Shown here: positions 34,455-44,207 of the stretch, one piece after another
Layout of the letters: the number at the start of each line of letters is the position of its first letter
How positions within the stretch are numbered: position 1 is the first letter of the stretch
Origin: Xylanibacter muris
GTDB taxonomy: Bacteria; Bacteroidota; Bacteroidia; Bacteroidales; Bacteroidaceae
DNA: 64,000 bases
Assembly (NCBI RefSeq): GCF_013166605.1
Contig: NZ_JABKKF010000001.1
Span: 248,001-312,000 of the forward strand
Direction: 5' to 3'
Notes under the pieces: model-generated
What the model was told of the DNA's origin: nothing
Seen by the model: only the letters and a program-made list of their open reading frames with translations
The model's database searches: none
Position numbers and translations under genes: made by a program

Positions 34455-35056
34455 ATCTCATATCTGACATTCTCTACTGGATATCAACCGGTCTTCTCGT
34501 ACCGGTGATAGTCCTGCTCATCTTCTTTTTTATCCGTGCTCTTATTCTTATAGGAACTTTCTTCGGTCAGTATATGCAAAATAAGAAGAGTTCATCAAGG
34601 CTTTATTCCGCCATTGAGAGCAACGCCCCGTCTTCCACGGCAGAATTCGCACAACTGCTGCCTGTGAAACCGGATTCGCTCTTGAGCGCCTATGCACATA
34701 AAATGCTTGACAGTCAAAATGACTGTGCAAGAATCGATCTTTTAATTTCCGAATATGAAATAGCCGCAGATAAGAACATCGCCACGTCAAAGGTCCTGAC
34801 AAAAATGGGTCCTATACTCGGATTGATGGGCACACTTATCCCTATGGGGCCGGCTCTTGTCGGTCTCGCCACCGGTGATATTGCCTCGATGGCTTACAAC
34901 ATGCAGGTGGCATTTGCCACAACTGTTGTAGGATTGGTGGTCAGCGCCATCGGTTTTCTTACCCAGATGGTCAAGGAGCGTTGGGCGGTCAGGGATATAA
35001 CGATGCTTGAGTTTCTCGCAAACATGATACGGAACAAGGAAGGAGGTAAGCGATGA
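34451..35056 (+). CDS. MotA/TolQ/ExbB-family proton channel protein, HmuU position
   Basis: 201 residues. A first membrane helix lies at about 12-38, then a cytoplasmic helical region (about 40-115). The conserved pair of helices follows, with GPILGLMGTLIPMGPALVGLATGD and the Thr/Val-rich AFATTVVGLVVSAIGFL, the hallmark of ExbB/TolQ/MotA. Such proteins form proton channels that drive an energy-transducing partner across the inner membrane. Here the partner is probably the DUF2149 protein encoded next (ATGA overlap 35053-35056), which has an ExbD/TolR-like layout. The set would give the CobN-like protein or the receptor a dedicated energy supply. This is inference from the operon. Confidence 0.88.
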   Translation: MNLISDILYWISTGLLVPVIVLLIFFFIRALILIGTFFGQYMQNKKSSSRLYSAIESNAPSSTAEFAQLLPVKPDSLLSAYAHKMLDSQNDCARIDLLISEYEIAADKNIATSKVLTKMGPILGLMGTLIPMGPALVGLATGDIASMAYNMQVAFATTVVGLVVSAIGFLTQMVKERWAVRDITMLEFLANMIRNKEGGKR

Positions 35057-35391
35057 ATAGCCGCTTCCGTCGCCGTTCACTGCTGAACAGTAGCGAAGAC
35101 AACGACCCGATGAGCGTGGTAAGCAATCTTTTTGATGTGGCGATGGTTTTTGCTGTTGCCCTCATGGTGGCACTTGTCAGTCGCTACAACATGACAGAAA
35201 TGTTCTCGCAGGAAGATTTCACCATGGTCAAGAACCCTGGAAAGGAAAATATGGAAATAATCACCAAGGAAGGGGAGAAGATAAGCAGATATACACCGTC
35301 AGGGAATAAAGACAGTTCGTCCGGTAAAGGAAAGCGTGTGGGGGTTGCCTATGAGCTTGAGAACGGAGACATAATATATGTTCCGGAATGA
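35053..35391 (+). CDS. DUF2149 protein, HmuV position (ExbD/TolR-like layout)
   Basis: 112 residues. A basic N-terminus (NSRFRRRSLLNSS) is followed by DNDPMSVVSNLFDVAMVFAVALMVALVSRY, the family's membrane helix with an Asp near its start as in ExbD/TolR proton paths. A periplasmic tail (about 55-112) ends with GVAYELENGDIIYVPE. DUF2149 proteins regularly follow MotA/TolQ/ExbB-type genes beside CobN-like genes. It is the last gene of the six-gene operon and is followed by a strong terminator at 35438-35486. Confidence 0.85.
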   Translation: MNSRFRRRSLLNSSEDNDPMSVVSNLFDVAMVFAVALMVALVSRYNMTEMFSQEDFTMVKNPGKENMEIITKEGEKISRYTPSGNKDSSSGKGKRVGVAYELENGDIIYVPE

Positions 35392-35437
35392 ACGGCACCG
35401 GTTATGTTTTATGTATTGACTATGACCGGCAAGTATG

Positions 35438-35486
35438 AAAAGAGCCATATCAAACCCTGTTTTTTGAGTTATGATATGGCTCTTTT
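35438..35486. terminator. Bidirectional terminator between haem-type operon and GH3 gene
   Basis: A 15-bp perfect stem, AAAAGAGCCATATCA (35438-35452) with TGATATGGCTCTTTT (35472-35486), and a 19-nt T-rich loop. The U-run is built into the arm in both directions. It separates the converging hmu-like operon and GH3 gene. Confidence 0.88.
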
Positions 35487-35536
35487 GTCTTTGATGAGCG
35501 GTAGCTCCGGAAGTTAAGACTATTCTGTCTCCTGCA

Positions 35537-38107
35537 CTACATTTTTGTCTTTATTGTCAGCATTGCCGGGTCTTGGGAATGCTGTCCCACATGTATGATA
35601 TACTTTCCGGCCACGGTCCTCATTGTATTTGTGGTCTTGTCCCACCACTCAAAGCTTTCCTTTGGCAGTGATATTTCGATAGTTTGTCTTTCACCTGCTT
35701 TCAGCACCGTCTTTTTATATGCCCTGAGGGTCTTTATCGGACCTTCTGTATCATCTGGCTTGCTTATATACACCTGTACTGTGGCGGCACCGTCACGCTT
35801 ACCTGTGTTTTCGACCGTTGCGGTCAGTTTTCCGTTCTTGGCGTTGTATTTCGCGTTTTTAATGTTGAATGTGGTGTATGACAGGCCGTAGCCGAACGGG
35901 AAAAGAGCCTCGCCTTTGAAATAGCGGTAGGTTCGGTTCCTCATCGTGTAGTCGAGGAAGTCGGGCAGGTCGTCTGTGCTTCTGTAGAATGTCATTGGCA
36001 GACGTCCCGAAGGATTCACGTCACCGAACAGCACCTCAGCCACAGCTTTTCCTCCCTGTTCACCGGGATACCATGCCTGCATTATGGCCTCGCAGTTCTC
36101 TGTTTCCGGTGCGAGGGCAATTGCTCCGCCCGAGCAGTTTACGAATATCACTTTCTTTCCTGCCTTATGCAGCATGGCCATGACCTTTCTCTGTGCCTCA
36201 GGCAGTTCGATATCTGTGCGGTCACCGCCTTTAAAGCCGGGTTCGCTGACCTTCATCTCCTCACCTTCGAGCAGCGGTGATATTCCTCCCACGAATATTA
36301 CTGCGTCTGCATCGGCCACGCTACGCAGTATGGCATCGTCGGTGAGCTGTATACGGCATCCGAGGTCAAACTGCATGGCTGCAAGGTCTGTTGCCTGCAC
36401 ATATTCTATTTTTATACTGTATTCTTTGCCTGCTTCTACTTTGAGATTGGCTTTTCCATAATTTATCTTCGCTCTCGGTTTCCATTGGTTTATCAGGGTA
36501 TCGCCGTTTACGATCACTCTAAGCTTGTCGTCGCTGCCGCTTGTAAATTCAATAAGTTCGTTTCTTGTGGGGCGGAATATTCCCTCACAGCATGCCGAGA
36601 AGTGTTCAAGATTTACACCCGGTGCGAAGACCGTGGCTCCTCCGTTGCTTTTGTTTATAGGCTGTTTCTCTACCTCCATGGCAACAGGTGCGCCTTCCAT
36701 ATCCTCGTTGTTCCAGTAGGTTATGGTCATTCCCTGTTTGCCGTCAGCTGTATATATTTCATTAAACCGGCTGTCGATTACTTCATTTCTTGTGTAGCCG
36801 CAACCTTTTATATAGTTTACGCTTGCAGCTTCTGCACAGATGCCCTGCAGTATTGTCGTTGACTGTGTGGGATAGCCGTTATAGTTTCCCCACATCATTA
36901 TGGAATCAGCGGCATTTGGTCCCATCACGGCTATCTTCGCGTTTTTGCTTAACGGCAGGATGCCGTTCTTGTTTTGCAGCAGCGTCATTGTCTCCCTTGC
37001 CATTTTCAGCGCGAGAGCCTTATGCTCTTTTGATGCTATGATGCTTTCCGGCAGTTTTGTCCATTCTACAAGTGAAGGGTCGTCAAAGTCGCCGAGCATG
37101 AATCTTGCCTTGAGCAGGCGTTTGACGCTCACGTCTATCTGTGCTTCGGTAATCTCGCCTCTTTCCACGGCCTGGTCGAGCCTGTTGTAGTTTGCACCGC
37201 ATTCCACGTCGGTTCCTGATAATACGGCCTTTGCCGATGCGGCTGCGGCATCAGGCGAAACCTCATGACGGCCTTTTATCCAAAAGTCACCGATGGCTCC
37301 GCAGTCGCTCACAACCATGCCCTTGAAGCCGAGATCACCGCGCAGAATCTGCTGGAGATACCTGTTGCTGCCGCAGCATGGCTGTCCGTCGATACGTTGG
37401 TATGCGCACATCACTTCCGCAACGTCGCCTTCCTGCACCAATGCTTTGAATGCCGGTATGTATGTTTCCCACAAGTCGCGTTCGGGCAGATTTTCGATGT
37501 TGAACGAATGTCTGTTCCATTCCGGTCCGCTGTGAACAGCAAAATGCTTCGCGCATGCGAGGTTTTTCATGTGCCTGCTGCCTTTAGGGCCTTGCAGGCC
37601 TTCTACTACGGCCAGGCCCATACGTGACGTGAGATAAGGGTCCTCACCGTATGTTTCCTGTCCGCGTCCCCATCTGGGGTCACGGAAAATGTTGATGTTC
37701 GGTGTCCATATAGATAGTCCCTGATATTTCTTAATGTTTCCTGAGCGTTTGGCCTGTTCGCCTTTCACCCGGCTTTCGTTTCCAATGGCGGTGAAGACAT
37801 CAAGCAGAAGCTTGTCATTCCATGATGCCGCCATTCCGGTCGTTATAGGGAATACGGTGGCAAATCCGTTGCGGGCCGTGCCGTGAAGAGCCTCGCTCCA
37901 CCATTCAAACTGAGGTATGCCAAGACGCGGAATGGCAGGTGAGCCGTTGCGCATCAGTTTAATTTTCTCTTTCAGTGTAAGGCGGCCGCACAGGTCCTCC
38001 GCGCGCTGGTCGGCGGTGAGGGCGGGGTTTTGATAGGGCAGTTGTTGGGCTGTTGCAGCGGCGCAACATGCGGCCACGGCAATTGTTGCCATTAGTTTTT
38101 TCATCAT
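35537..38107 (-). CDS. GH3 beta-glycosidase with PA14 insert (beta-xylosidase/glucosidase type)
   Basis: 856 residues with a signal peptide (ending ATAQ, about 1-21). The GH3 N-terminal barrel (about 30-340) shows FEWWSEALHG, AKHFAVHSGPEWNRH and the nucleophile Asp in GMVVSDCGAI. VSDCGAI rather than VSDW is common in xylosidase-type members. The alpha/beta domain follows, interrupted by a PA14 domain (about 450-590, GMTITYWNNEDMEG through LAAMQFDLGCRIQ). The fibronectin III-like end carries FPFGYGLSYTTF. It removes non-reducing-end sugars in the periplasm. It is divergent from the SusC/D run, so it may serve the same polysaccharide, but it is transcribed alone. Confidence 0.92.
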   Translation of the reverse strand: MMKKLMATIAVAACCAAATAQQLPYQNPALTADQRAEDLCGRLTLKEKIKLMRNGSPAIPRLGIPQFEWWSEALHGTARNGFATVFPITTGMAASWNDKLLLDVFTAIGNESRVKGEQAKRSGNIKKYQGLSIWTPNINIFRDPRWGRGQETYGEDPYLTSRMGLAVVEGLQGPKGSRHMKNLACAKHFAVHSGPEWNRHSFNIENLPERDLWETYIPAFKALVQEGDVAEVMCAYQRIDGQPCCGSNRYLQQILRGDLGFKGMVVSDCGAIGDFWIKGRHEVSPDAAAASAKAVLSGTDVECGANYNRLDQAVERGEITEAQIDVSVKRLLKARFMLGDFDDPSLVEWTKLPESIIASKEHKALALKMARETMTLLQNKNGILPLSKNAKIAVMGPNAADSIMMWGNYNGYPTQSTTILQGICAEAASVNYIKGCGYTRNEVIDSRFNEIYTADGKQGMTITYWNNEDMEGAPVAMEVEKQPINKSNGGATVFAPGVNLEHFSACCEGIFRPTRNELIEFTSGSDDKLRVIVNGDTLINQWKPRAKINYGKANLKVEAGKEYSIKIEYVQATDLAAMQFDLGCRIQLTDDAILRSVADADAVIFVGGISPLLEGEEMKVSEPGFKGGDRTDIELPEAQRKVMAMLHKAGKKVIFVNCSGGAIALAPETENCEAIMQAWYPGEQGGKAVAEVLFGDVNPSGRLPMTFYRSTDDLPDFLDYTMRNRTYRYFKGEALFPFGYGLSYTTFNIKNAKYNAKNGKLTATVENTGKRDGAATVQVYISKPDDTEGPIKTLRAYKKTVLKAGERQTIEISLPKESFEWWDKTTNTMRTVAGKYIIHVGQHSQDPAMLTIKTKM

Positions 38108-38138
38108 TGTTTATGGTTTTGGTTAAAAAGTTCTATTG

Positions 38139-38172
38139 CAAATATACAAAATTAAAATAGTATTTTGCAAAA
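38139..38172 (-). promoter_or_regulatory. Promoter of the GH3 gene
   Basis: On the minus strand TTTTG (38172-38168) and TATATTTG (38146-38139) are 21 nt apart, close to the Bacteroidales consensus. The ATG is 32 bp downstream. Confidence 0.6.
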
Positions 38173-38259
38173 TCGGAATATGATGTTTTATCCCTTTTGC
38201 CGCTTTTTACCCCCTAAAAAACTAAAAAGTGGTAGCGGGGGACGGGGTGATGGAAGGCA

Positions 38260-38345
38260 GAACGACTTCGTTCGGTCTTGTCAAAGACTTTGTTATGACG
38301 GCATTGTGCTAAAAAATGGTGGTATAAAAATAAAAAATACACCAT
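38260..38345 (+). promoter_or_regulatory. Two dyads in the divergent GH3/PUL control region
   Basis: Dyad A is GAACGA (38260-38265) with TCGTTC (38268-38273), 2-nt centre. Dyad B is ATGGTGGTAT (38316-38325) with ATACACCAT (38337-38345), one extra G, around an 11-nt A-rich centre. Both lie upstream of the PUL promoter at 38368-38403 and could bind a regulator. They sit in the 425-bp gap 38108-38532, which otherwise holds only the two promoters and a C/G-rich patch near 38212-38245. Confidence 0.4.
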
Positions 38346-38367
38346 GGAAGATGTTTTTATTTATAAT

Positions 38368-38403
38368 TTTGCGCACATAAATCGTAAATAATACGTATAT
38401 TTG
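38368..38403 (+). promoter_or_regulatory. Promoter of the SusC/SusD run
   Basis: TTTG at 38368-38371 and an exact TATATTTG at 38396-38403. The 24-nt spacer is longer than usual, which would fit a promoter needing an activator. The leader to the ATG at 38533 is about 120 nt. Confidence 0.5.
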
Positions 38404-38532
38404 CATTGCTTTTACACAGAGAAATGCTTTTTTGCCTATGATTTTTGTTGCGGAAACAATGTCAGGCAGAAAATATATACCTGTAAAATAACTAAAACAA
38501 GTTGATTACTATACCAAACGAAACAATAACTA

Positions 38533-40896
38533 ATGAAACATAATATGAAACGAAACAGACATTTGGGTAAGGCAATAGGCTTACTGTTGCTTTCCTCTCT
38601 CATGTTGCCGTCGTGTTCCGACCTTGATGAGTATTTTGAGACCCCTGACTGGATCAGCGGTTCGATTTATCAGGAGTTGCGGAATGACGGTAATTATGGT
38701 ATGTTCCTAAGGGGAGTTGATCTGGCCGGCTATCAGCCGATGGTTAACGGCAAGTCAATCCTTACGGTTATGGCTCCCACAGACAATGCCATGGGGCAGT
38801 ATATCAGGGAGACATACGGTGTGGAGACAATAGACGAGGTGCCTGCCGATGAGTTGAGGAAACTTATCGGTTTTCACATCCTATATTACTCCTTTGACAA
38901 GGATAAGTTCATAAACTTCCGTCCGTTGGAAGGCGATGGGGCTTCAGAGGAAGACAAAAACCGGGGAGCGGGCTTGTATTACAAATTCCGTACGCGCAGT
39001 CAGGATCCTCTCAGCTATAAGAATATGCAGACTAAGGATACGGCCATATATCATTTTGAGAGAATGTTGCCGGTATTCTCTTACAGGATGTTTGCCACAA
39101 AAGGTATTGATGCTAAAACAAACTACGAGTATTTCTATCCTAATACGGAATGGAAAGATAATAGTGGCTTCAATGTTGCAAATGCCGGAGTGACGGAATA
39201 TGCCGATATTGCCAACAACGGATATATATATAAGGTGGATAAGGTACTGAAACCTGTTGAGACCATTTATAAGGAACTGAAGAGTGCCGGAAAATATACA
39301 AAGTTCATAACCGAGTATGACAAATATGGCACATATACTGCAGATGAGGAATTGACACGTGAATACGGAAACGGCACGACCATATATCAGCGTGATTTCA
39401 CATCGCTTCCGAACATCGACTGCGAGTGGCCGGTGAAAGACTATCAGAATATGGCCACGCTTTCGCTGGCGGCTTATTCCGTATTTGCACCTACTGACAA
39501 GGCTTGGGACGATTTCTTCAACGATTACTGGGGATATGGAGGATATGAGAGTCTGGAAGAAGTCGACTCTGTTGCCATACGCGACATCCTGTTCAACAGT
39601 TTCTGCTCCTCATCGATAGTGTTCCCGGATGAAATAAAGAAGGGAACGGTGCTTAACGCGTCGAATGAAGTGGTTTCTTTCGATCCTGCAACGGCAGGAG
39701 AGCGTGTGGTGTGTACAAATGGTGTGCTTTACGGGTGTGACGTTCTTACTCCACCGGCCAAGTATATTTCAGTGACAGGCCCCGCCTATCAGTATAAGAA
39801 ATACGGAAACTTTGCGATAATGGTGAATAATTCTGGCATGGCAAACACTCTGGCCTCTAATGCCGTCAGATATATGATGCTTTATGCCGACAATGACCAG
39901 ATAGAGCAATACCGCGGCATACGGCGTGAGGGCAACAACCTCATAGATGTGAACACACAGGCCATTGTAGGATCCGGAGTCACCACTCCATACGTTTACG
40001 CGCATGTTGCGACTCCCGTTGACGGCAACACAGAGCTTCCGGCAACAGGCACAAAGGTTTATCCCGCACTGTCTCCCGATTTGAAGATATATTGGTTTGT
40101 GAAGGACGGAAAGATTACAAACAGCATAAAGCATGCCGAGCGTCTGCGTTTTGCTGCGAATACTACAGAAGAGTCAACTATATGGGCAAATTTTGAGAAG
40201 CTTAAATACCGTGGCGATGAAAACGGATGGACAAACGGTAATGCCTATAGCTACGACCGCAACTTCCTTCCGGGAAATTATGACAATGTTGTCGCGCCCA
40301 ATGACTCACGTTTTGTGCGTCTGATGTGGACACAGCGTCTTGATGCAACAACAGAGTTCTTCGGATTCGTGAATCTGCTGAATAAGGCCGGACTTATCGA
40401 CACAAGGGCGTACTCTCTTACGTTCACTGTCGACAACTGTCTGATGTTCATACCGGAAACAACTGTTCTTGAGCAAGCAATAAAGGACGGACGCATACCG
40501 GGCATAAACGGTGCAGCCGCTACTGTCGGAGCAGAAGATTTCTTTGACAATTGTGAGGTTACAGATGCAGCCGCCCTGCAGTATTATCTGAAACTGTATT
40601 TCTGCCCTATCTCTACGGCAGTAGTAACGAACTATCCCTTTATCGGATGGGGAGAAAACACGGAAGAGCTTGGCGGAGTGATAACATGTCAGACAGACGA
40701 GATTGACAACAATGGAGTGACAGAACTTGTGGAGACAAAGATAAACATCTATGACGAAGGTACAAAACTGAGCGTTGGTGTCGCTGACAGGCAGACCGGA
40801 GCCGTGACCCGTCGTGTGGATGTCACACAGGCATACGATTACTTCCCGATGACGTTTGCCGATGGTTGCGTGCATTTCCTGGCAGACGTATTCTAA
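38533..40896 (+). CDS. Large FAS1 (fasciclin) domain surface lipoprotein
   Basis: 787 residues. The signal ends MLPSC (lipobox) followed by SDLDEYFE, an acidic surface-export signal. FAS1-type signatures appear at least twice: SILTVMAPTDNAMGQYI near 75 with LIGFHILYYSF, and YSVFAPTDKAWDDFF near 318, followed by further FAS1-like segments to the C-terminus. FAS1 domains mediate adhesion or ligand binding. In SusC/D operons such lipoproteins may help capture glycans, though their exact task is not known. It is the first gene of the plus-strand run, 19 bp before SusC. ATG at 38533 is used; a second ATG at 38545 is possible. Confidence 0.82.
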   Translation: MKHNMKRNRHLGKAIGLLLLSSLMLPSCSDLDEYFETPDWISGSIYQELRNDGNYGMFLRGVDLAGYQPMVNGKSILTVMAPTDNAMGQYIRETYGVETIDEVPADELRKLIGFHILYYSFDKDKFINFRPLEGDGASEEDKNRGAGLYYKFRTRSQDPLSYKNMQTKDTAIYHFERMLPVFSYRMFATKGIDAKTNYEYFYPNTEWKDNSGFNVANAGVTEYADIANNGYIYKVDKVLKPVETIYKELKSAGKYTKFITEYDKYGTYTADEELTREYGNGTTIYQRDFTSLPNIDCEWPVKDYQNMATLSLAAYSVFAPTDKAWDDFFNDYWGYGGYESLEEVDSVAIRDILFNSFCSSSIVFPDEIKKGTVLNASNEVVSFDPATAGERVVCTNGVLYGCDVLTPPAKYISVTGPAYQYKKYGNFAIMVNNSGMANTLASNAVRYMMLYADNDQIEQYRGIRREGNNLIDVNTQAIVGSGVTTPYVYAHVATPVDGNTELPATGTKVYPALSPDLKIYWFVKDGKITNSIKHAERLRFAANTTEESTIWANFEKLKYRGDENGWTNGNAYSYDRNFLPGNYDNVVAPNDSRFVRLMWTQRLDATTEFFGFVNLLNKAGLIDTRAYSLTFTVDNCLMFIPETTVLEQAIKDGRIPGINGAAATVGAEDFFDNCEVTDAAALQYYLKLYFCPISTAVVTNYPFIGWGENTEELGGVITCQTDEIDNNGVTELVETKINIYDEGTKLSVGVADRQTGAVTRRVDVTQAYDYFPMTFADGCVHFLADVF

Positions 40897-40915
40897 CAAC
40901 TAAGAACCAAAAGAC

Positions 40916-43900
40916 ATGAAAAATAAATATATATTATTGGTATTATTCGTCATGGTGGTGCAGGCCGCACTGGCACAGAAAACCCTGACCGGTACTGTCA
41001 CGGAAATGTTCGGCAACAGCAAGGAGCCATGCATCGGTGTTAACGTAACGTTCGTGAACAGCCAGAACCGTATACTTGCCGGTACAGTGACCGACTTCAA
41101 CGGTAACTATACGTTGAAGGTACCGGCAGAAAAAGGCCAGATTACTCTTAAGTTCTCATATATCGGCATGCAGACACAGAGTTTCAAATACAACGGAGAG
41201 ACACAGAAGAATGTCACAATGAAAGCCGATTCACACCAGATAAAAGAGGTGGAGGTCAAGGGTTCACGCTCAAGACGCAATGAAATGGGACTCACACAAA
41301 AACAGCAGTCTTTCGCAACGCAGAAGATTGATATGAGTGAGATTACTGCCGTACAGCCGGTCACATCAATAGAGGAGGCCCTGCAGGGACAGCTTGGTGG
41401 TGTGGATATCATCGCTGCCGGTGACCCGGGTGCAAAGAGCAGTATCCGCATACGCGGTACTGCCACATTGAACAGCAATGCCGATCCGCTTATTGTTGTG
41501 AACGGAGTACCTTATTCAACGGATATAGACGACTCGTTTGACTTCAATACAGCCAATCAGGAAGATTTCGCACAGATGCTTTCGCTAAATCCGAATGACA
41601 TTGAAAGCATTGAGGTTCTGAAAGATGCGGCGTCAACAGCCGTTTACGGTACGGCAGGTGCGAACGGTGTGCTCCTTATCACCACAAAGAAAGGTGCAAT
41701 GGGTAAGACAAGGTTTACGTTCTCAACCAAAAATTCACTGAAGGTGGAACCGGAGTCTATGCCGATGCTTAACGGTGACCAATACAAGGCATTCATTCAG
41801 GATGCTATATGGAATACGGCAAATGCAAGAGGATTGCAGTCGAGTGGCGACCTTCTGGAGTTCTTGTTTGACACTCCGGAAATAAACTACAATGAAAGTT
41901 GGAGATATTTTGATGAGTACAACCAGAATGTAGACTGGCTGTCATATCTTACAAAGAACGCATTCACTACAGACAACAGTTTCTCAATGTCGGGCGGTGG
42001 TGAGCGTGCAACATACCGTTTCTCGCTGAGCTATCTGTCCGAAGGCGGTACTACGGAAGGTACCGGACTTACGCGTTTCAACACATCTATCGACATCGGC
42101 TACCGATTCAGCGACAAACTTATGGTTAATACCGAGTATACATATTCCGATACGGAGAAAAAGTCTCCGTGGACTGAAAAGCTGCGTGCCGAGGCAATAA
42201 GGAAGATGCCTAACAAGAGTCCTTATTATATAGATGACGCTACCGGTGCAATGACAGACACCTATTTCACACGCCAGAACAGTGAGGAATTCCAGGGTGC
42301 GTTCAGCAGCAACGACAATGGTGGAAACTCAACGAATTTTCATCCGCTGATTATGGCTGACGAGAGTTACCGTAATCTTAATACAAAGGAGCAGAAGATG
42401 ACCGTGCGTGCAAACTGGTATATCTTGCCGGAACTTACTTTCCGCGGATACGTGTCAATGAAATACAAGACCTCAAAGACCGAGGCATTCCTTCCCCAGG
42501 CGGCCACGGGTGTGATGGCTACGAGCACTTTTGCCAACCGCAGCGACGACAATTATTCAAACAACTTCTCATTGCAGTCTGAGGCTAAGTTGACGTATGC
42601 AAAGGAGTGGCAGGACAAGAAACATCAGTTTACGGCCACGGGATTGTGGCGTACATCACAGTCTACAAGTTCTACCACTGCATCCGCGCGCTATAATGTC
42701 GCTTCCGCAGAGATTGCCGACCCGGGATCAGGCGGCGGTGTGCTGCTGAGCGTCGGTTCAGGAAAGTCGGAAGTGCGTTCGCTGTCTGGTATCGGAAGTG
42801 TTGTATATACATTCCTTGACAGATATACCATTAATGGAACTGTAAACTATGAGGGTAAGTCAAGTCTTGGCAAGAACAACCGATGGGGTCTGTTCCCGTC
42901 ATTGGGCGCATCATGGATTCTGAGCGATGAGCCTTTCATGAAATGGGCATCGTCTGAACTTACACAGGCAAAGATACGTGCAAGTTATGGTATGAGCGGT
43001 AATGCTCCTTCAGGAACATCTCCATACGTCGGTACATATACGGCAGTGGGCAACTATATGGATGGAAGCGCAGTGAGCATCAGCACAATGCAGCTAAACA
43101 AACTGAAGTGGGAATCGTCAAGGGAAATCGACCTCGGCTTCGATCTTAACTTCTGGGACGGCAAGCTTACTGCAACTTTCGACTGGTATCGCAAGGATAC
43201 TAAAGACCTGTTGCAGAAGAATGTGACGCTGCCTTCTTCAATCGGATTGCCTACACCGAGAATCGGATGGTATAATTCCGGAAAGATCAGAAACGAGGGA
43301 TGGGAGTTCCGTATAGACTATGAGGTACTCAAGACCAAAGACTGGCAGTTTAAGGTGAACTATAATGTGAACCGTAATAAGAACACTATAGTCGAGTTGC
43401 CGCAGAATATCAACGAGGAACAGTTCTCGCTCAGCAACGGTAAGTATGCCCAGCGTCTTATTTCAGGAACAGCCGTAGGCTCGTTCTTCGGCTTTAAGTA
43501 TCTCGGTGTTTACCAAAATACTACCGATACATATGCAAAGGATGCCCAAGGCGGTATCATGTATGACATGCAAGGCAAGCCTATCGTCATGAAGAACGGG
43601 CAGTACACCTGCTATCCGGGTGATGCAAAATATGCCGACATCAACAACGACGGTAAGATAGACAAGAACGATATCGTATATATAGGCAACAGCAATCCGA
43701 TACTCAGCGGTGGCGGTGGTTTCAATCTGAAATATAAGAGCTTAAGTCTCACAGTGTTCCTCCACTACCGTTTAGGACAGAAGATCGTAAACTCTGCAAG
43801 AATGAATGCCGAGTCTATGTATGGCTCTGACAACCAAAGTACCGCTGTTCTGCGTCGTTGGCGCAATGAAGGCGATCAGACCGAGATTCCGCGTGCGTTG

Positions 43901-44191
43901 TGGAAGTATGGTCTTAACTATCTCGGCAGCGACCGTTTTGTTGAGGACTGTTCGTTTGTACGTCTGAAGACATTGTCGCTGAGTTATACCTTGCCAAAGA
44001 AATTTGTCCAGAACCTCGGCCTGACATCTGCAAATGTATTCCTAACGGGATATGACCTCTTTACCTTTACCGATTATACCGGTCAGGATCCAGAGGTGAC
44101 GCTGCCGAGCGGAATAACATCGCTGGCAGAGGACAGGTCGCAGACTCCGCGTTCAAAGCGTTTCTCTATGGGTGTTACAATTAACTTCTAA
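40916..44191 (+). CDS. SusC/RagA-family TonB-linked outer-membrane transporter 1
   Basis: 1091 residues. Signal peptide (ending ALAQ), then a carboxypeptidase-regulatory-like domain (about 22-105, with ILAGTVTDFNGNYTLKVP). A TonB-dependent plug follows with IRIRGTATLNSNADPLIVVNG and IESIEVLKDAASTAVYGTAGANGVLLITTKKG, and a large barrel ends with a C-terminal aromatic (GVTINF). It forms a lidded channel with the SusD protein encoded next (16-bp gap) and imports oligosaccharides into the periplasm with TonB energy. The pair belongs to the putative pectin locus. Confidence 0.96.
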   Translation: MKNKYILLVLFVMVVQAALAQKTLTGTVTEMFGNSKEPCIGVNVTFVNSQNRILAGTVTDFNGNYTLKVPAEKGQITLKFSYIGMQTQSFKYNGETQKNVTMKADSHQIKEVEVKGSRSRRNEMGLTQKQQSFATQKIDMSEITAVQPVTSIEEALQGQLGGVDIIAAGDPGAKSSIRIRGTATLNSNADPLIVVNGVPYSTDIDDSFDFNTANQEDFAQMLSLNPNDIESIEVLKDAASTAVYGTAGANGVLLITTKKGAMGKTRFTFSTKNSLKVEPESMPMLNGDQYKAFIQDAIWNTANARGLQSSGDLLEFLFDTPEINYNESWRYFDEYNQNVDWLSYLTKNAFTTDNSFSMSGGGERATYRFSLSYLSEGGTTEGTGLTRFNTSIDIGYRFSDKLMVNTEYTYSDTEKKSPWTEKLRAEAIRKMPNKSPYYIDDATGAMTDTYFTRQNSEEFQGAFSSNDNGGNSTNFHPLIMADESYRNLNTKEQKMTVRANWYILPELTFRGYVSMKYKTSKTEAFLPQAATGVMATSTFANRSDDNYSNNFSLQSEAKLTYAKEWQDKKHQFTATGLWRTSQSTSSTTASARYNVASAEIADPGSGGGVLLSVGSGKSEVRSLSGIGSVVYTFLDRYTINGTVNYEGKSSLGKNNRWGLFPSLGASWILSDEPFMKWASSELTQAKIRASYGMSGNAPSGTSPYVGTYTAVGNYMDGSAVSISTMQLNKLKWESSREIDLGFDLNFWDGKLTATFDWYRKDTKDLLQKNVTLPSSIGLPTPRIGWYNSGKIRNEGWEFRIDYEVLKTKDWQFKVNYNVNRNKNTIVELPQNINEEQFSLSNGKYAQRLISGTAVGSFFGFKYLGVYQNTTDTYAKDAQGGIMYDMQGKPIVMKNGQYTCYPGDAKYADINNDGKIDKNDIVYIGNSNPILSGGGGFNLKYKSLSLTVFLHYRLGQKIVNSARMNAESMYGSDNQSTAVLRRWRNEGDQTEIPRALWKYGLNYLGSDRFVEDCSFVRLKTLSLSYTLPKKFVQNLGLTSANVFLTGYDLFTFTDYTGQDPEVTLPSGITSLAEDRSQTPRSKRFSMGVTINF

Positions 44192-44207
44192 AACATATAT
44201 ATAGGAT

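Noticed and set aside
38165..38380. 71-codon plus-strand open frame in the divergent control region
   Set aside because: It spans two promoters and the dyads, with low-complexity Lys/Gly content; no coding support.
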